NCBI RefSeq assembly: GCF_002234575.2
Contig: NZ_CP022464.2
Coordinates: 558,001 to 622,000, forward strand
Direction: 5' to 3'
Length of the DNA: 64,000 bases
Source of the DNA: Enterocloster bolteae
GTDB taxonomy: Bacteria > Bacillota > Clostridia > Lachnospirales > Lachnospiraceae
Shown here: one piece after another, positions 1 to 9,405 of the stretch
How the letters are laid out: each line of letters starts with the position of its first letter
Numbering within the stretch: position 1 is the stretch's first letter
The notes under the pieces: model-generated
What the model was told of the DNA's origin: nothing
What the model saw: the letters and a program-made list of their open reading frames with translations, nothing else
The model's database searches: none
Position numbers and translations under genes: made by a program

Positions 1-469
1 GACGTGCTGCGTGGTGGGATTCCCTCTGGGAGCCATGCTTACCAGCGCAAAGGCCTTTGAGGCTTCTGAGGCTGTAAAGGCAGGGGCAGATGAGGTGGAT
101 ATGGTTATCAACATAAGCGCCCTTAAGGACGGGGACGACTCCTTTGTGGAGGAGGATATCCGGGCCGTGGTAAAAGCATCTGCGGGCGCAGTGGTAAAGG
201 TCATCATAGAGACCTGCCTCCTGACGGATGAGGAAAAGGTAAGGGCCTGCCAGCTGGCAGTGAAGGCGGGGGCTGATTTCGTGAAAACTTCCACCGGATT
301 CAGCACAGGCGGAGCTACGGCAGCTGACGTTGCCCTGATGCGCAGAACCGTTGGAGACAGTGCCAGAGTAAAAGCCAGCGGCGGCATCCGCACACCGGAA
401 GACGCTGCGGCTATGATTGAGGCAGGGGCGGACAGAATCGGAGCCGGCAACGGGATTGTACTGATTTAG
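1..469 (+). CDS. deoC: Deoxyribose-phosphate aldolase, 5' end outside the window
   Basis: Class I aldolase that cleaves 2-deoxyribose 5-phosphate into acetaldehyde and glyceraldehyde 3-phosphate during deoxynucleoside use. The frame is open from base 2, so only about the last 156 residues are present. Visible family motifs are VVGFPLGA, DEVDMVINI (active-site Asp), FVKTSTGF (Schiff-base Lys) and KASGGIRT (second active-site Lys), ending in GAGNGIVLI. It lies 146 bp upstream of a ribokinase on the same strand and fits a ribose/deoxyribose locus. The true start cannot be given. Confidence 0.95.
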   Translation, partial: TCCVVGFPLGAMLTSAKAFEASEAVKAGADEVDMVINISALKDGDDSFVEEDIRAVVKASAGAVVKVIIETCLLTDEEKVRACQLAVKAGADFVKTSTGFSTGGATAADVALMRRTVGDSARVKASGGIRTPEDAAAMIEAGADRIGAGNGIVLI

Positions 470-615
470 ATTGACTGCCGGTGGAAATATGTTGATGGAA
501 AAATGTCGATAGGAAACTGCCGGCGCAGAATTGCCGATGGGGAGCCGGCCATAGGATTGTCATGAAGCGTGTACGGAGCGCGCCGGCAAGATGGATTAAG
601 GAGAGAGAACATATT

Positions 616-1566
616 ATGGAGCATATGGGAAAAAAAGTAACAGTATTTGGAAGCTTTGTGGTGGATTTGATGGGCAGGACACCGCATCTGCCGGCAGCAG
701 GGGAGACAGTGAAGGGGACCGTGTTTAAGATGGGACCCGGCGGCAAGGGATTCAACCAGGGTGTGGCGGCCCACAAGGCAGGAGCGGATGTGACCATGGT
801 GACAAAGCTTGGCCGGGACGCGTTTGCCGATATTGCCCTCAATACTATGAATGAGCTTCACATGGATACGGGAAGGGTTTTGTATTCCGAGACAACGGAG
901 ACAGGATGCGCTCTGATCATGGTGGATGAGAACAGCAGCCAGAATGAAATCGTGGTTATACTCGGGGCCTGCAATACTATTACGGACCAGGAAGTGGATT
1001 CCCTGGAGGATTTGGTGGGCCGGTCCGAATACCTGCTGACACAGCTGGAGACCAATGTGTCCTCTGTGGAGCGCATCGTGGACATCGCATACAGGAAGGG
1101 CGTCAAGGTCATTTTAAATACCGCCCCTGTGCAGCCTGTCAGTGATGAGCTTTTAGGCAAAATTGACCTGATTACCCCCAATGAGGTGGAGGCAGAGATT
1201 CTTACAGGCATTAAGGTGGACAGCGAGGAAGCGGCGGACAAGGCAGCGGACTGGTTCTTCTCCAAAGGGGTAAAGAATGTATTGATTACACTGGGGCATC
1301 GAGGCGTATATATAAACACGGGAGAGAAGAAGGGAATCATTCCGGCTTATAAGGTGGAGGCAGTGGACACCACCGGAGCAGGGGATGCATTTAACGGCGG
1401 CCTTCTGGCGGCGCTGGCAGAGGGAAAGAATTTGTGGGAGGCAGCTGATTTTGCCAATGCCCTGGCAGCCCTGTCTGTACAGAAAATCGGTACTACGCCC
1501 TCCATGCCGGTCAGGGAGGAGATTGACGCATTCATGGCTGCAAATCGTCAGACCGCGGATTGCTGA
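616..1566 (+). CDS. rbsK: Ribokinase, PfkB family
   Basis: ATP-dependent sugar kinase, probably forming ribose 5-phosphate from ribose in the cytoplasm. The 316-residue protein has the N-terminal PfkB motif GPGGKGFNQGVAA and the C-terminal signature DTTGAGDAFNGG with the catalytic Asp. The frame is open from 562, but ATG 616 is chosen because AAGGAGAG lies about 10 bases upstream and the homologous part starts there. Flanked by deoC and by rbsD/rbsA/rbsC/rbsB, which supports ribose. Substrate within PfkB is inferred from context; a second PfkB protein at 12389-13312 sits in an unrelated operon. Confidence 0.88.
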   Translation: MEHMGKKVTVFGSFVVDLMGRTPHLPAAGETVKGTVFKMGPGGKGFNQGVAAHKAGADVTMVTKLGRDAFADIALNTMNELHMDTGRVLYSETTETGCALIMVDENSSQNEIVVILGACNTITDQEVDSLEDLVGRSEYLLTQLETNVSSVERIVDIAYRKGVKVILNTAPVQPVSDELLGKIDLITPNEVEAEILTGIKVDSEEAADKAADWFFSKGVKNVLITLGHRGVYINTGEKKGIIPAYKVEAVDTTGAGDAFNGGLLAALAEGKNLWEAADFANALAALSVQKIGTTPSMPVREEIDAFMAANRQTADC

Positions 1567-1619
1567 CGCACAGACACTTAACATAGGTATTGTCAAAGCA
1601 CAATCAAAGCTCCGCAACC

Positions 1620-1822
1620 AGAGGAACTACAGACAAAAGAACCAAAGTCAAAAGAATCACAGTCAAATGGACCACGGTCAAAAAAAACACAGTCAGATGG
1701 ACCACGGTCAAAGGAGCTGCAGACAAAAGGGCCGCAATCAGAAGCGCCATTGTCAAAAGCATCATCAGGAAAATCATAATCGGTAGAATCATAATATGTA
1801 GAATCATAATCAGTAGAAGGGG
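1620..1822. repeat. Degenerate 15-bp tandem repeats between rbsK and rbsD
   Basis: From about 1620 to 1770 the sequence cycles with a 15-bp period around CAGTCAAAAGGACCA, roughly ten diverged copies, then passes into a shorter GTAGAATCATAAT repeat up to about 1822. It fills most of the 264-bp gap between two ribose genes. Because 15 is a multiple of three, several frames stay open and would encode pentapeptide repeats, but none has a ribosome site. I see no terminator or promoter here. Confidence 0.8.
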
Positions 1823-1830
1823 AGACAGAC

Positions 1831-2229
1831 ATGTTAAAAACAGGAATATTACATCCGCAGCTGGCCAGGGTGCTGGCGGAGCTGAGGCATAAGGATACCA
1901 TTATTATCGGGGACGCCGGACTTCCCATTCCAAAGGGAGTGGAGCGTGTGGACCTGGGCTGGAGGCCCGGTGATCCGGCCTATCTGGATGTTCTGGAGGA
2001 GATACTCAAATATATCGTGGTGGAGGGAGCTGTGTTTGCTGACGAGGCGTTGACCGTGACGCCGGATTTCCACAAGAAGGCGCTGGACCTTCTGCCCCAG
2101 GGGCTTCCGGTGGAATATATTCCCCACACAGAGCTTAAGGAGCGCAGCAAAGATGCAAAGGCCATTGTGCTTACCGGTGAATTTACCGGGTACACCAACG
2201 TGATTTTATCGGCGGGATGCGCTTACTGA
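1831..2229 (+). CDS. rbsD: D-ribose pyranase
   Basis: RbsD interconverts the pyranose and furanose forms of ribose, supplying the form used by ribokinase. The 132-residue length is typical. The signature RHKDTIIIGDAGLPIPKG near residues 18-35 and the C-terminal TGEFTGYTNVILSAG match the family; the His and Asp in the first motif are the expected active-site region. The ribosome site before ATG 1831 is weak (GGGGAGACAGAC). It is followed after 56 bp by rbsA. Confidence 0.93.
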   Translation: MLKTGILHPQLARVLAELRHKDTIIIGDAGLPIPKGVERVDLGWRPGDPAYLDVLEEILKYIVVEGAVFADEALTVTPDFHKKALDLLPQGLPVEYIPHTELKERSKDAKAIVLTGEFTGYTNVILSAGCAY

Positions 2230-2285
2230 TACTGCTCTCATAAGGGGGCATGTTCAGGAACTCTTAGCAGCAAGGGAGGGGTAAC

Positions 2286-3788
2286 ATGGAAGAAAAATTA
2301 GTATTGCAGATGGATTCGATTGTGAAGACATTTCCGGGAGTTAAAGCTCTGGATGGAGTCCATCTGGATGTGAGGAGGGGCGAGGTACATGCCCTGTGCG
2401 GTGAGAACGGCGCGGGCAAGTCCACCCTGATGAAAATTATAGCGGGGGCTCAGGGATATACTTCCGGACACATGTATGTCAATGGGGAGGAAGTGGTGTT
2501 CCATTCCACCAAGGATGCGGAGCGCAAGGGTATTGCCATGATATACCAGGAGTTCAACATGGTGCGGGACCTGTCTGTGGCGGAGAATATGTATCTGGGA
2601 AGGCTTCCTAAGACACCCTACGGAGCAGTGGACTGGAAAAAGCTGTACAAGGATGCCCAGGAGGAGCTGGACCGTTTGGGCCTTAAGTTTGACTGCCGCA
2701 CAAAGGTGCGGAACCTGTCTGTGGCGGAATCGCAGATGACGGAGATTGCAAAGTGTCTGACCATAGGCGCAAAGGTTATCATCATGGACGAGCCAACGGC
2801 TGCCCTGACAGACGAGGAGATTCGTATTCTGTTTAAAATCATTGCAGAGCTTAAGGCGGAGGGCATTTCCATTCTGTATATTTCCCACCGAATGGATGAG
2901 ATTTTCCAGATATCGGATCGTCTGACTGTGTTCAGAGACGGAAAATACATAGCGACCAAGGACATAGGCGACACCAATTACGACGAGGTGGTTTCCATGA
3001 TGGTTGGACGCAGCGTGACCAACCTGTATCCTGAGAGGGATTACACGCAGGACGAGACCGTACTTGAACTTAAGGATATCTGCGGCAAAGGCGTCCACAA
3101 CGTGAATATCAGGCTTCACAAGGGTGAAATCCTGGGGGTGGCCGGACTGCTGGGATCAGGCACCATTGAGCTGTCTAAAATCGTGTACGGAGCCCTCCCC
3201 ATGGATTCCGGAGAGATTTACATAAACGGGGAAAAGAAAGATTGTTCCAGCCCCAAGAAGGCTTTAAAGGCGGGAATCGGATTTGTGTCCGACGACAGGA
3301 AACAGGAAGGGCTGGTGCTCATACGCAATATCAGGGAAAATGTTTCCCTGTCATCGCTGGATAAGATAACCCATTTTATTCATCTGGATAAGAAGCTGGA
3401 GACCAAACAGATTAACGTACAGGTTAAGCGGCTTAACATTAAAATCAGCAGCCTGCAGCAGCTGGCCGGTAAGCTCAGCGGCGGCAACCAGCAGAAGGTG
3501 GTATTTGCCAAGGTTCTGGAAGCAAACCCGTCCATACTGATTCTGGACGAGCCAACCCGCGGCGTGGATGTGGGTGCCAAGGCGGAGATTTATCAAATCA
3601 TGGATGAGCTCACCAGGGCCGGAAAAAGCATCATACTGATTTCCACGGACCTGCCGGAGGTTATTGGCATGAGTGACCGGGTGGTCATCATGAGGGAAGG
3701 CCATACGGTCCTGGAAATACCAAAATCAGAGATGAATCAGGAAATTATCTTAGCCCATGCATCTGGAGGTGTCAGTGAAAATGAATAG
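2286..3788 (+). CDS. rbsA: Ribose ABC importer, ATP-binding subunit
   Basis: Duplicated ATPase of a CUT2-class sugar importer, acting at the inner face of the membrane. The 500-residue protein has two nucleotide-binding halves: Walker A GENGAGKST near residue 40, a degenerate signature NLSVAESQ and Walker B VIIMDEPTAAL in the first; GLLGSGTIEL, LSGGNQQKVVFAK and ILILDEPTRGVDVGAK in the second. The second Walker A is degenerate, as is usual for RbsA/MglA. AAGGGAGGGG precedes ATG 2286. Its last 8 bp overlap rbsC, implying coupled translation. Confidence 0.95.
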   Translation: MEEKLVLQMDSIVKTFPGVKALDGVHLDVRRGEVHALCGENGAGKSTLMKIIAGAQGYTSGHMYVNGEEVVFHSTKDAERKGIAMIYQEFNMVRDLSVAENMYLGRLPKTPYGAVDWKKLYKDAQEELDRLGLKFDCRTKVRNLSVAESQMTEIAKCLTIGAKVIIMDEPTAALTDEEIRILFKIIAELKAEGISILYISHRMDEIFQISDRLTVFRDGKYIATKDIGDTNYDEVVSMMVGRSVTNLYPERDYTQDETVLELKDICGKGVHNVNIRLHKGEILGVAGLLGSGTIELSKIVYGALPMDSGEIYINGEKKDCSSPKKALKAGIGFVSDDRKQEGLVLIRNIRENVSLSSLDKITHFIHLDKKLETKQINVQVKRLNIKISSLQQLAGKLSGGNQQKVVFAKVLEANPSILILDEPTRGVDVGAKAEIYQIMDELTRAGKSIILISTDLPEVIGMSDRVVIMREGHTVLEIPKSEMNQEIILAHASGGVSENE

Positions 3789-4743
3789 TGTAAATAAGAA
3801 AAAATTAATCGGCCAGCTCAATATCTACCGCTCCGTGCTGATTTTACTGGTAATCTGCGTATTTGCAACCATATTGTCCCCCAGCTTCTTAAGCGTGGCC
3901 AACCTGTTTAACGTGTTTAAGCAGATTACAGTGGCCGGTATCGTGGGATGCGGAATGACCTTTGTCATTCTCACCGGGGGAATCGACCTTTCCGTAGGCT
4001 CCATTCTGGGACTGGCAGGCGTTCTGGCCTCCGGTATCCTGGAATCCACAGGAAATGCGGGAGCGGCCATTTTGGTGGCTTTGGCCGTAGGCATAGGATG
4101 CGGCGCCGTAAATGGTTTCTTTGTGGCAGTGTGTGAGATCCCTCCCTTTATCTCCACCCTGGGCATGATGACCCTTCTTCGCGGATGCATTCTTGTATAT
4201 ACAAAAGGTTCCCCTATTCCCATTAAGGTGGATGCCTACAAGTTTTTTGGCAAGGGAACAGTGGCCGGAGTGCCGGTTCCTGTCATCATTCTTATCATCC
4301 TCTTCCTCATTGCCCACTATGTGCTGACACAGACCAGCTACGGCCGCAGCATCTATGCCTTTGGAGGCAATCGGGAGGCAGCGCGTCTGTCCGGCATTTC
4401 CGTCCGTTTTACAGAGTGGATGGCTTATACCCTTAACGGTCTTATGTGCGGCGTTGCAGGCGTGATTCTGACAGCAAGGCTTGGTTCGGCACAGTCCACC
4501 AGCGGCACCGGCATTGAGATGGACGCCATTGCTGCTGTTATCCTGGGCGGCACGTCCTTAAGCGGTGGCGTGGGCTTTGTGCTCCCCACTGTGGTGGGCG
4601 CCATGATTATGGGTATTATTGATAATATCCTGACGCTTATGAACGTAAATCCTCATGCCACCAACATTGTAAAGGGCGCTGTTATACTGATTGCAGTCCT
4701 GGTGGACAAGAAGGTGAAGGATTTGTCGGCTAAGGCAGAATAA
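3781..4743 (+). CDS. rbsC: Ribose ABC importer, permease subunit
   Basis: Membrane channel subunit of the ribose importer, 320 residues and very hydrophobic. It carries the family segments VTGGIDLSVGS-like (here ILTGGIDLSVGSILGLAG), YGRSIYAFGGNREAARLSGI (the ATPase contact loop) and IAAVILGGTSLSGGVG. The frame is open from 3757, but ATG 3781 has GGAGGT about 10 bases upstream and overlaps the rbsA stop by 8 bp, so it is preferred. Followed by an intercistronic stem-loop and rbsB. Confidence 0.94.
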   Translation: MNSVNKKKLIGQLNIYRSVLILLVICVFATILSPSFLSVANLFNVFKQITVAGIVGCGMTFVILTGGIDLSVGSILGLAGVLASGILESTGNAGAAILVALAVGIGCGAVNGFFVAVCEIPPFISTLGMMTLLRGCILVYTKGSPIPIKVDAYKFFGKGTVAGVPVPVIILIILFLIAHYVLTQTSYGRSIYAFGGNREAARLSGISVRFTEWMAYTLNGLMCGVAGVILTARLGSAQSTSGTGIEMDAIAAVILGGTSLSGGVGFVLPTVVGAMIMGIIDNILTLMNVNPHATNIVKGAVILIAVLVDKKVKDLSAKAE

Positions 4744-4826
4744 CAGTTAGAGAACAGAGTTAATACAAATTAGTATAAATACAGAGCAGTAAAACCCGGA
4801 AACGGGCCAAAAGGATAAGGTACCTG

Positions 4827-4871
4827 CGGTTCTGCCGGTTCATCCGGTTTATCCATGAAACGGCGGAACCG
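4827..4871 (+). promoter_or_regulatory. Intercistronic stem-loop before rbsB
   Basis: CGGTTCTGCCG at 4827-4837 pairs with CGGCGGAACCG at 4861-4871, 11 pairs with one G-U. No T-run follows directly, so it looks like an mRNA processing or stability element rather than a terminator, as is common before abundant binding-protein genes. Function is inferred. Confidence 0.55.
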
Positions 4872-4907
4872 TTACAAAATATTTTTTTAAGAAAAGGAGA
4901 TTGTATT

Positions 4908-5948
4908 ATGAGGAAACAAATTGGGGCAACTGTACTGGCACTGGCAATGGCGTGTTCACTGATGGCCGGATGCAGCTCAGGTTCAGGAGAAACTACCGCA
5001 GCAGCCACCACCGAGGCGGCAAAGGAAGAGTCCAAGGAAGAAGCAAAGGATACTTCAGCTGAGGCGGAAAATGCCGGTTCAGAAGAGGGAAGCGGAAAGA
5101 AATATGTTATCGGCCTTGCCATGAACACGCAGACCAATCCATTCTTTGTGGATGTTAAGGACGGTGTCCAGAAGGCCGCTGATGAGCACGGTATTGAGCT
5201 GTATATTACCGACGCACAGGACGATCCCACCATCCAGATGAAGGACGTGGAGAACCTGATTACAAAGAAGCCAGATGCCATCATTATTGATACTTGTGAT
5301 TCCGACGCTATCGTATCCTCCATCGAGGCGTGCAACGAGGCAGGAATTCCTGTATTTACCATGGACCGCGAGGCCAACGGCGGCGAGGTTATTTCACACA
5401 TCGGCTACGACGCTATCAAGTCAGGCCGCATGGCAGGACAGTACCTGGTTGATACATTAGGCGGAAAAGGAAAGATTGTTGAGATTCAGGGCATCATGGG
5501 AACCAACGTTGCCCAGAACCGTTCCCAGGGCTTCAACGAAGTGATGAAGGACAACCCGGACATGGAAATCGTGGCTTGCCAGGTGGCTGATTTTGACAGG
5601 GCCAAGGGCATGAGCGTTATGGAGAACATTCTTCAGGCCAATCCTGAAATCGACGGACTTTACGCTGCAAATGACGAGATGCTTTTAGGCGCATTGGAGG
5701 CAATGGAAGCAGCAGGCAGAACCGATGAAATCGTAAAAATCGGCTGTGACGCCATCGACGACACATTGGATGCAATGAAGGCCGGCAAGGTTGACGCAAC
5801 CATCGCAGAACCGCCATTCTTCTTAGGCAAGGCCATCCTTAACACTGCCTATGATTATCTGGAAGGCAAGCAGGTTGAGCCTTATGTAATCCTGGACAAC
5901 CAGCTGGTAACACAGGATACAGTGGACAGCCTGGTAACAAAGGAATAA
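4908..5948 (+). CDS. rbsB: Ribose-binding lipoprotein of the ABC importer
   Basis: Extracellular substrate-binding protein delivering ribose to RbsAC. The 346-residue protein starts with a lipoprotein signal peptide, lipobox LMAGC with Cys22, then an Ala/Glu/Thr-rich linker to about residue 65. The periplasmic-binding fold follows: VIGLAMNTQTNPFFVDVKDGV, DAIIIDTCDSDAIVSSIEACNEAGIPV, FTMDREANGG and DGLYAANDEMLLGALEAM, all typical of ribose-type (LacI-fold) binders. GAAAAGGAG precedes ATG 4908. The exact sugar (ribose versus a related pentose) is inferred from rbsD and rbsK. Confidence 0.92.
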   Translation: MRKQIGATVLALAMACSLMAGCSSGSGETTAAATTEAAKEESKEEAKDTSAEAENAGSEEGSGKKYVIGLAMNTQTNPFFVDVKDGVQKAADEHGIELYITDAQDDPTIQMKDVENLITKKPDAIIIDTCDSDAIVSSIEACNEAGIPVFTMDREANGGEVISHIGYDAIKSGRMAGQYLVDTLGGKGKIVEIQGIMGTNVAQNRSQGFNEVMKDNPDMEIVACQVADFDRAKGMSVMENILQANPEIDGLYAANDEMLLGALEAMEAAGRTDEIVKIGCDAIDDTLDAMKAGKVDATIAEPPFFLGKAILNTAYDYLEGKQVEPYVILDNQLVTQDTVDSLVTKE

Positions 5949-6018
5949 TTTACCGGCATGATTTGTACATAGGAAACAGAATATTTTCCGGTCATCGGCT
6001 CATACTATGAGGGTACAA

Positions 6019-7128
6019 ATGAAGTACGAATCAGAAACAGGTGAGTCCATGGAAAAGCCGGGTAAGAAACTGAAGAAATTATTAATTATAACAGGAACCA
6101 CGGGAGCGGTGTATGCAGGATTTAAATATCTGCTGCCCCTCGTGGCTCCTTTTTTCGTGGGTTATATCCTGGCCCTTTTGCTGCGGCCGTCGGCCAGGTT
6201 CCTGTCCTACCGGATGAGGGTTACGGTAAAGGGAAAACGGTACCATATGCCCATCGGCGTCATAGGCGGCGTGGAGTTTCTGGCTGTGCTGTCCGTACTG
6301 GGGACGGTGCTCTACAGAGGCGCCCTGAAATTGTGCGCAGAGGGAAAACTGCTTATGGTGCAGCTTCCGGTTTGGCTGGAACAGTTTGATTTGTGGCTCA
6401 CAGGAAACTGCCACAGGGTGGAGCATGCCATGGGGCTGAGGCCGGGGTGTGTGGCCGACATGGCCGGGGACATGCTCTATCATATGGTAGATACATGCAA
6501 GACAGCTGCCATGCCCTTTCTCATGGCTAACTCCATGTCTGTCATCAGCTGTCTGGCAAAAGCCGCCATCGTAAGCCTGGTGGTGTTCCTGGCCGCCATA
6601 TTAAGCCTGCAGGAAATGGAGGACCTGCGGGACCGCCGGGACCAGTCCGCCTTCCGCAAGGAATTCAATATGATAGGAAGCCGCCTGGTACAGACAGGAA
6701 AGGCCTGGTTCAGAAGCCAGGGAATCATTCTTTTTATTACTACAGGGCTGTGTATCGGGGGAATGTTCCTGATTCGCAATCCTTATTATATCATGGCAGG
6801 TATTGGTATCGGTATACTGGATGCACTCCCTATATTTGGAACCGGCACGGTGCTGATACCCTGGGCTGTCTTTCGGCTGGCTGTAGGGGACTGGAAACAG
6901 GCACTGGTACTCACAGCCATTTATCTGGTGTGTTATTTTGTGCGTCAGATTCTGGAGGTTCGGATGATGGGCGGACAGGTGGGGCTGTCTCCCCTTGAGA
7001 CGCTGGCGTCTGTGTATGTGGGATTGGAGTTATTCGGATTTTTTGGATTTATACTGGGGCCGCTGGGTTTGCTGCTGATTGAGGATATGGTGGAGGCGTG
7101 GACGAAGGAGGAAGAAACTGAGACATAG
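6019..7128 (+). CDS. ytvI: YtvI-like sporulation membrane protein, AI-2E transporter superfamily
   Basis: Polytopic membrane protein of about 369 residues. Hydrophobic segments occur near the N-terminus (LLPLVAPFFVGYILALLLRP), mid-protein and repeatedly in the C-terminal half, where LPIFGTGTVLIPWAVF and LGPLGLLLIEDM are characteristic of the YtvI branch seen in spore formers. Its molecular job is not established. In-frame ATGs occur at 6007, 6019 and 6049; 6019 has GAGGG five bases upstream and is preferred weakly. It follows rbsB by 70 bp without an obvious terminator but is unlikely to belong to ribose transport. Confidence 0.8.
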   Translation: MKYESETGESMEKPGKKLKKLLIITGTTGAVYAGFKYLLPLVAPFFVGYILALLLRPSARFLSYRMRVTVKGKRYHMPIGVIGGVEFLAVLSVLGTVLYRGALKLCAEGKLLMVQLPVWLEQFDLWLTGNCHRVEHAMGLRPGCVADMAGDMLYHMVDTCKTAAMPFLMANSMSVISCLAKAAIVSLVVFLAAILSLQEMEDLRDRRDQSAFRKEFNMIGSRLVQTGKAWFRSQGIILFITTGLCIGGMFLIRNPYYIMAGIGIGILDALPIFGTGTVLIPWAVFRLAVGDWKQALVLTAIYLVCYFVRQILEVRMMGGQVGLSPLETLASVYVGLELFGFFGFILGPLGLLLIEDMVEAWTKEEETET

Positions 7129-7261
7129 GGGAATAGGGATCAGATAGAAACTGGAAATAGGCCATCTATGACGGATTGTATGCCATCTGTGCCAAAAAGG
7201 AACAATTAAGGATTGGGAGTGATATAGTTGGCTCATCAAATGAAAGAAAGGAGTCACAATT

Positions 7262-7498
7262 ATGATTCAGGCACAAGCACACATCAATCAGCTTCCCAAT
7301 GGAGATTTTGAACTGACAGCATGCAGTTATCTCTCCACAACCGGAGCAAACGTAGATTTAATGAGAGGAGCCAGTAGAATAAAGCTTGACATTGCCAATA
7401 ACTCAACCATGGCAATGGCGGAGGACTTTGTTAGGGAAATGGTGAAAAAATCCCTGGAAGGTCCTGATAAGGGACAGCCCATGCTGATTGAATTTTAG
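7262..7498 (+). CDS. Small uncharacterised protein, 78 residues
   Basis: A clear ribosome site (AAAGGAGTCAC) precedes ATG 7262 and the frame runs 78 codons. The sequence has a mixed beta/alpha look: FELTACSYLSTTGANVDLMRG, then a C-terminal amphipathic helix around MAEDFVREMVKKSLEG. There is no signal peptide or membrane segment. I do not recognise the family. It stands alone between the YtvI-like gene and the proline T-box leader. Confidence 0.7.
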   Translation: MIQAQAHINQLPNGDFELTACSYLSTTGANVDLMRGASRIKLDIANNSTMAMAEDFVREMVKKSLEGPDKGQPMLIEF

Positions 7499-7599
7499 GG
7501 TAAGATACTTCCTGTCTCCTAAAGGTAAAAAGGGGGAAAGGTGTTATCCGTCCGCCGCAGAAGCGTTATATGGCGATTCTGTGGTTGACAAAGTCCGGA

Positions 7600-7897
7600 A
7601 ACTGACGTAAAATCATTCTTACATAAAGAAATGACCAATTCATAGATATGACATGGAAAGGGAACAGTAAGCGTGATTGCACGTCACAGAGAGAGGGCCG
7701 CAGGTGAGAGGTCCTTACGGTTGGCAGATGCTGAACCCACCCTGGAGTCCTGTATGATGAATGCAGCGTATGTCCGGCGTTAACGGATGATGAGAGAACC
7801 ATAAGGGCGGCTTAAGCCCGAAGGTTAATAAGGGTGGTACCGCCGAGTCATTCGGTCCCTTGTGCACACGGCACAGGGGATTGGATGGCTCTTTTTA
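7600..7897 (+). promoter_or_regulatory. Proline T-box leader with terminator
   Basis: The conserved T-box AAGGGTGGTACCGCC lies at 7830-7844. It is followed by a terminator hairpin pairing CCCTTGTGC with GCACAGGGG around 7857-7880 and a T-run near 7889. A CCC triplet at 7736-7738 is in the right region for a proline specifier codon. Uncharged tRNA-Pro would stabilise the antiterminator and allow proS expression. The 5' limit is approximate. Confidence 0.9.
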
Positions 7898-7952
7898 TTT
7901 CATAATGAAAGATATGCAAGGGTCAATGTAAATAACGAAAAGGAGAAGAATC

Positions 7953-9392
7953 ATGGCAGACAACAAGAAAATGGTAGAGGCCATCACATCCATGGATGAG
8001 GATTTCGCCCAGTGGTATACGGATGTGGTAAAGAAGGCGGAGCTTTGCGATTATGCCAGCGTCAAGGGATGCATGGTGATTAAGCCGGCCGGCTACGCAA
8101 TCTGGGAAAACATCCAGAAGGAGATGGACAGAAGGTTTAAGGAGACAGGGGTGCAGAACGTATACATGCCCATCTTTATACCGGAGAGTCTGTTAGAGAA
8201 GGAAAAGGACCATGTGGAGGGATTTGCGCCTGAGGTGGCATGGGTGACCCACGGAGGACTGGAGGAACTTCAGGAGCGTATGTGCGTAAGGCCTACCTCT
8301 GAGACCCTGTTCTGTGATTTTTACGCAAAGGATATCCATTCCTACCGCGACCTTCCCAGAGTCTATAACCAGTGGTGTTCTGTTGTGCGCTGGGAAAAGA
8401 CCACACGTCCGTTTTTACGCTCCAGGGAATTCCTGTGGCAGGAGGGCCACACGGCCCATGCGTCAGCCGAGGAGGCCGAGGCCAGAACAATCCAGATGCT
8501 GAACCTGTATGCCGACTTCTGTGAGGAGGTGCTGGCTATTCCTGTCATCAAGGGACAGAAAACCGATAAGGAGAAGTTTGCCGGAGCAGAGGCAACCTAC
8601 ACCATAGAATCCCTGATGCACGACGGAAAAGCCCTGCAGTCAGGTACCAGCCATAACTTTGGCGATGGATTTGCAAAGGCATTTGACATCCAGTTCACGG
8701 ACAAGGATAATACATTAAAGTATGTACACCAGACATCCTGGGGTGTGAGCACCCGTATCATCGGCGCCATCATCATGGTGCACGGCGATGACAACGGTCT
8801 GGTGCTGCCTCCGAGAATTGCGCCGGTCCAGATTATGGTGGTGCCGGTACAGCAGCAGAAGGAAGGCGTGCTGGATAAGGCATATGAGCTGAAGGAGCGC
8901 CTTACAAAGGCAGGATACGCTGTAAAGGTGGATGATACGGACAAGAGCCCGGGCTGGAAGTTCGCTGACTGCGAGATGCGCGGCGTGCCCCTTCGCGTGG
9001 AGATAGGGCCAAAGGATATAGAGAAGAACCAGGCTGTGCTGGTGCGCAGGGATAACCATGAGAAGAGCTTTGTATCCCTGGATGAGCTGGAGGCAAGAGC
9101 AGGTGAAATGCTGGATACCATCCATGACGCCATGCTGGAGAAGGCAAGGAAGCACAGGGATGCCCACACTTACACAGCTGCAGGCTGGGATGAATTCGTG
9201 GATACTGTCAACAACAAGCCCGGCTTTGTAAAAGCCATGTGGTGCGGCTGCCTGGAGTGTGAGGAGAAAATCAAGGAGGTGGCCGGAGCCACATCCAGAT
9301 GCATACCCTTTGAGCAGGAGAAATTGTCCGATCAATGTGTTTGCTGCGGGAAACCGGCGAAGAAGATGGTTTATTGGGGCAAGGCGTACTAA
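7953..9392 (+). CDS. proS: Prolyl-tRNA synthetase, archaeal/eukaryotic-like short type
   Basis: Charges tRNA-Pro with proline in the cytoplasm. The 479-residue protein is the short ProRS type without the editing insertion. Visible are the N-terminal core YASVKGCMVIKPAGYAIWE, class II motif 2 RWEKTTRPFLRSREFLWQEGH, an anticodon-binding domain from about residue 290 (APVQIMVVPV), and a C-terminal zinc-type domain with CGCLECEEK and CVCCGK, ending in Tyr as expected. AAAAGGAGAAG precedes ATG 7953. Preceded by its T-box and followed by a strong terminator. Confidence 0.97.
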   Translation: MADNKKMVEAITSMDEDFAQWYTDVVKKAELCDYASVKGCMVIKPAGYAIWENIQKEMDRRFKETGVQNVYMPIFIPESLLEKEKDHVEGFAPEVAWVTHGGLEELQERMCVRPTSETLFCDFYAKDIHSYRDLPRVYNQWCSVVRWEKTTRPFLRSREFLWQEGHTAHASAEEAEARTIQMLNLYADFCEEVLAIPVIKGQKTDKEKFAGAEATYTIESLMHDGKALQSGTSHNFGDGFAKAFDIQFTDKDNTLKYVHQTSWGVSTRIIGAIIMVHGDDNGLVLPPRIAPVQIMVVPVQQQKEGVLDKAYELKERLTKAGYAVKVDDTDKSPGWKFADCEMRGVPLRVEIGPKDIEKNQAVLVRRDNHEKSFVSLDELEARAGEMLDTIHDAMLEKARKHRDAHTYTAAGWDEFVDTVNNKPGFVKAMWCGCLECEEKIKEVAGATSRCIPFEQEKLSDQCVCCGKPAKKMVYWGKAY

Positions 9393-9405
9393 AGATGTGT
9401 ATAGA

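Noticed and set aside
1590..1928. Open frames on both strands in the 15-bp repeats before rbsD
   Set aside because: A 15-bp period keeps frames open by default; starts are poor, and one frame overlaps rbsD.
8597..9335. Long minus-strand frames opposite proS
   Set aside because: They are shadows of the proS coding sequence, with no ribosome site or family match.
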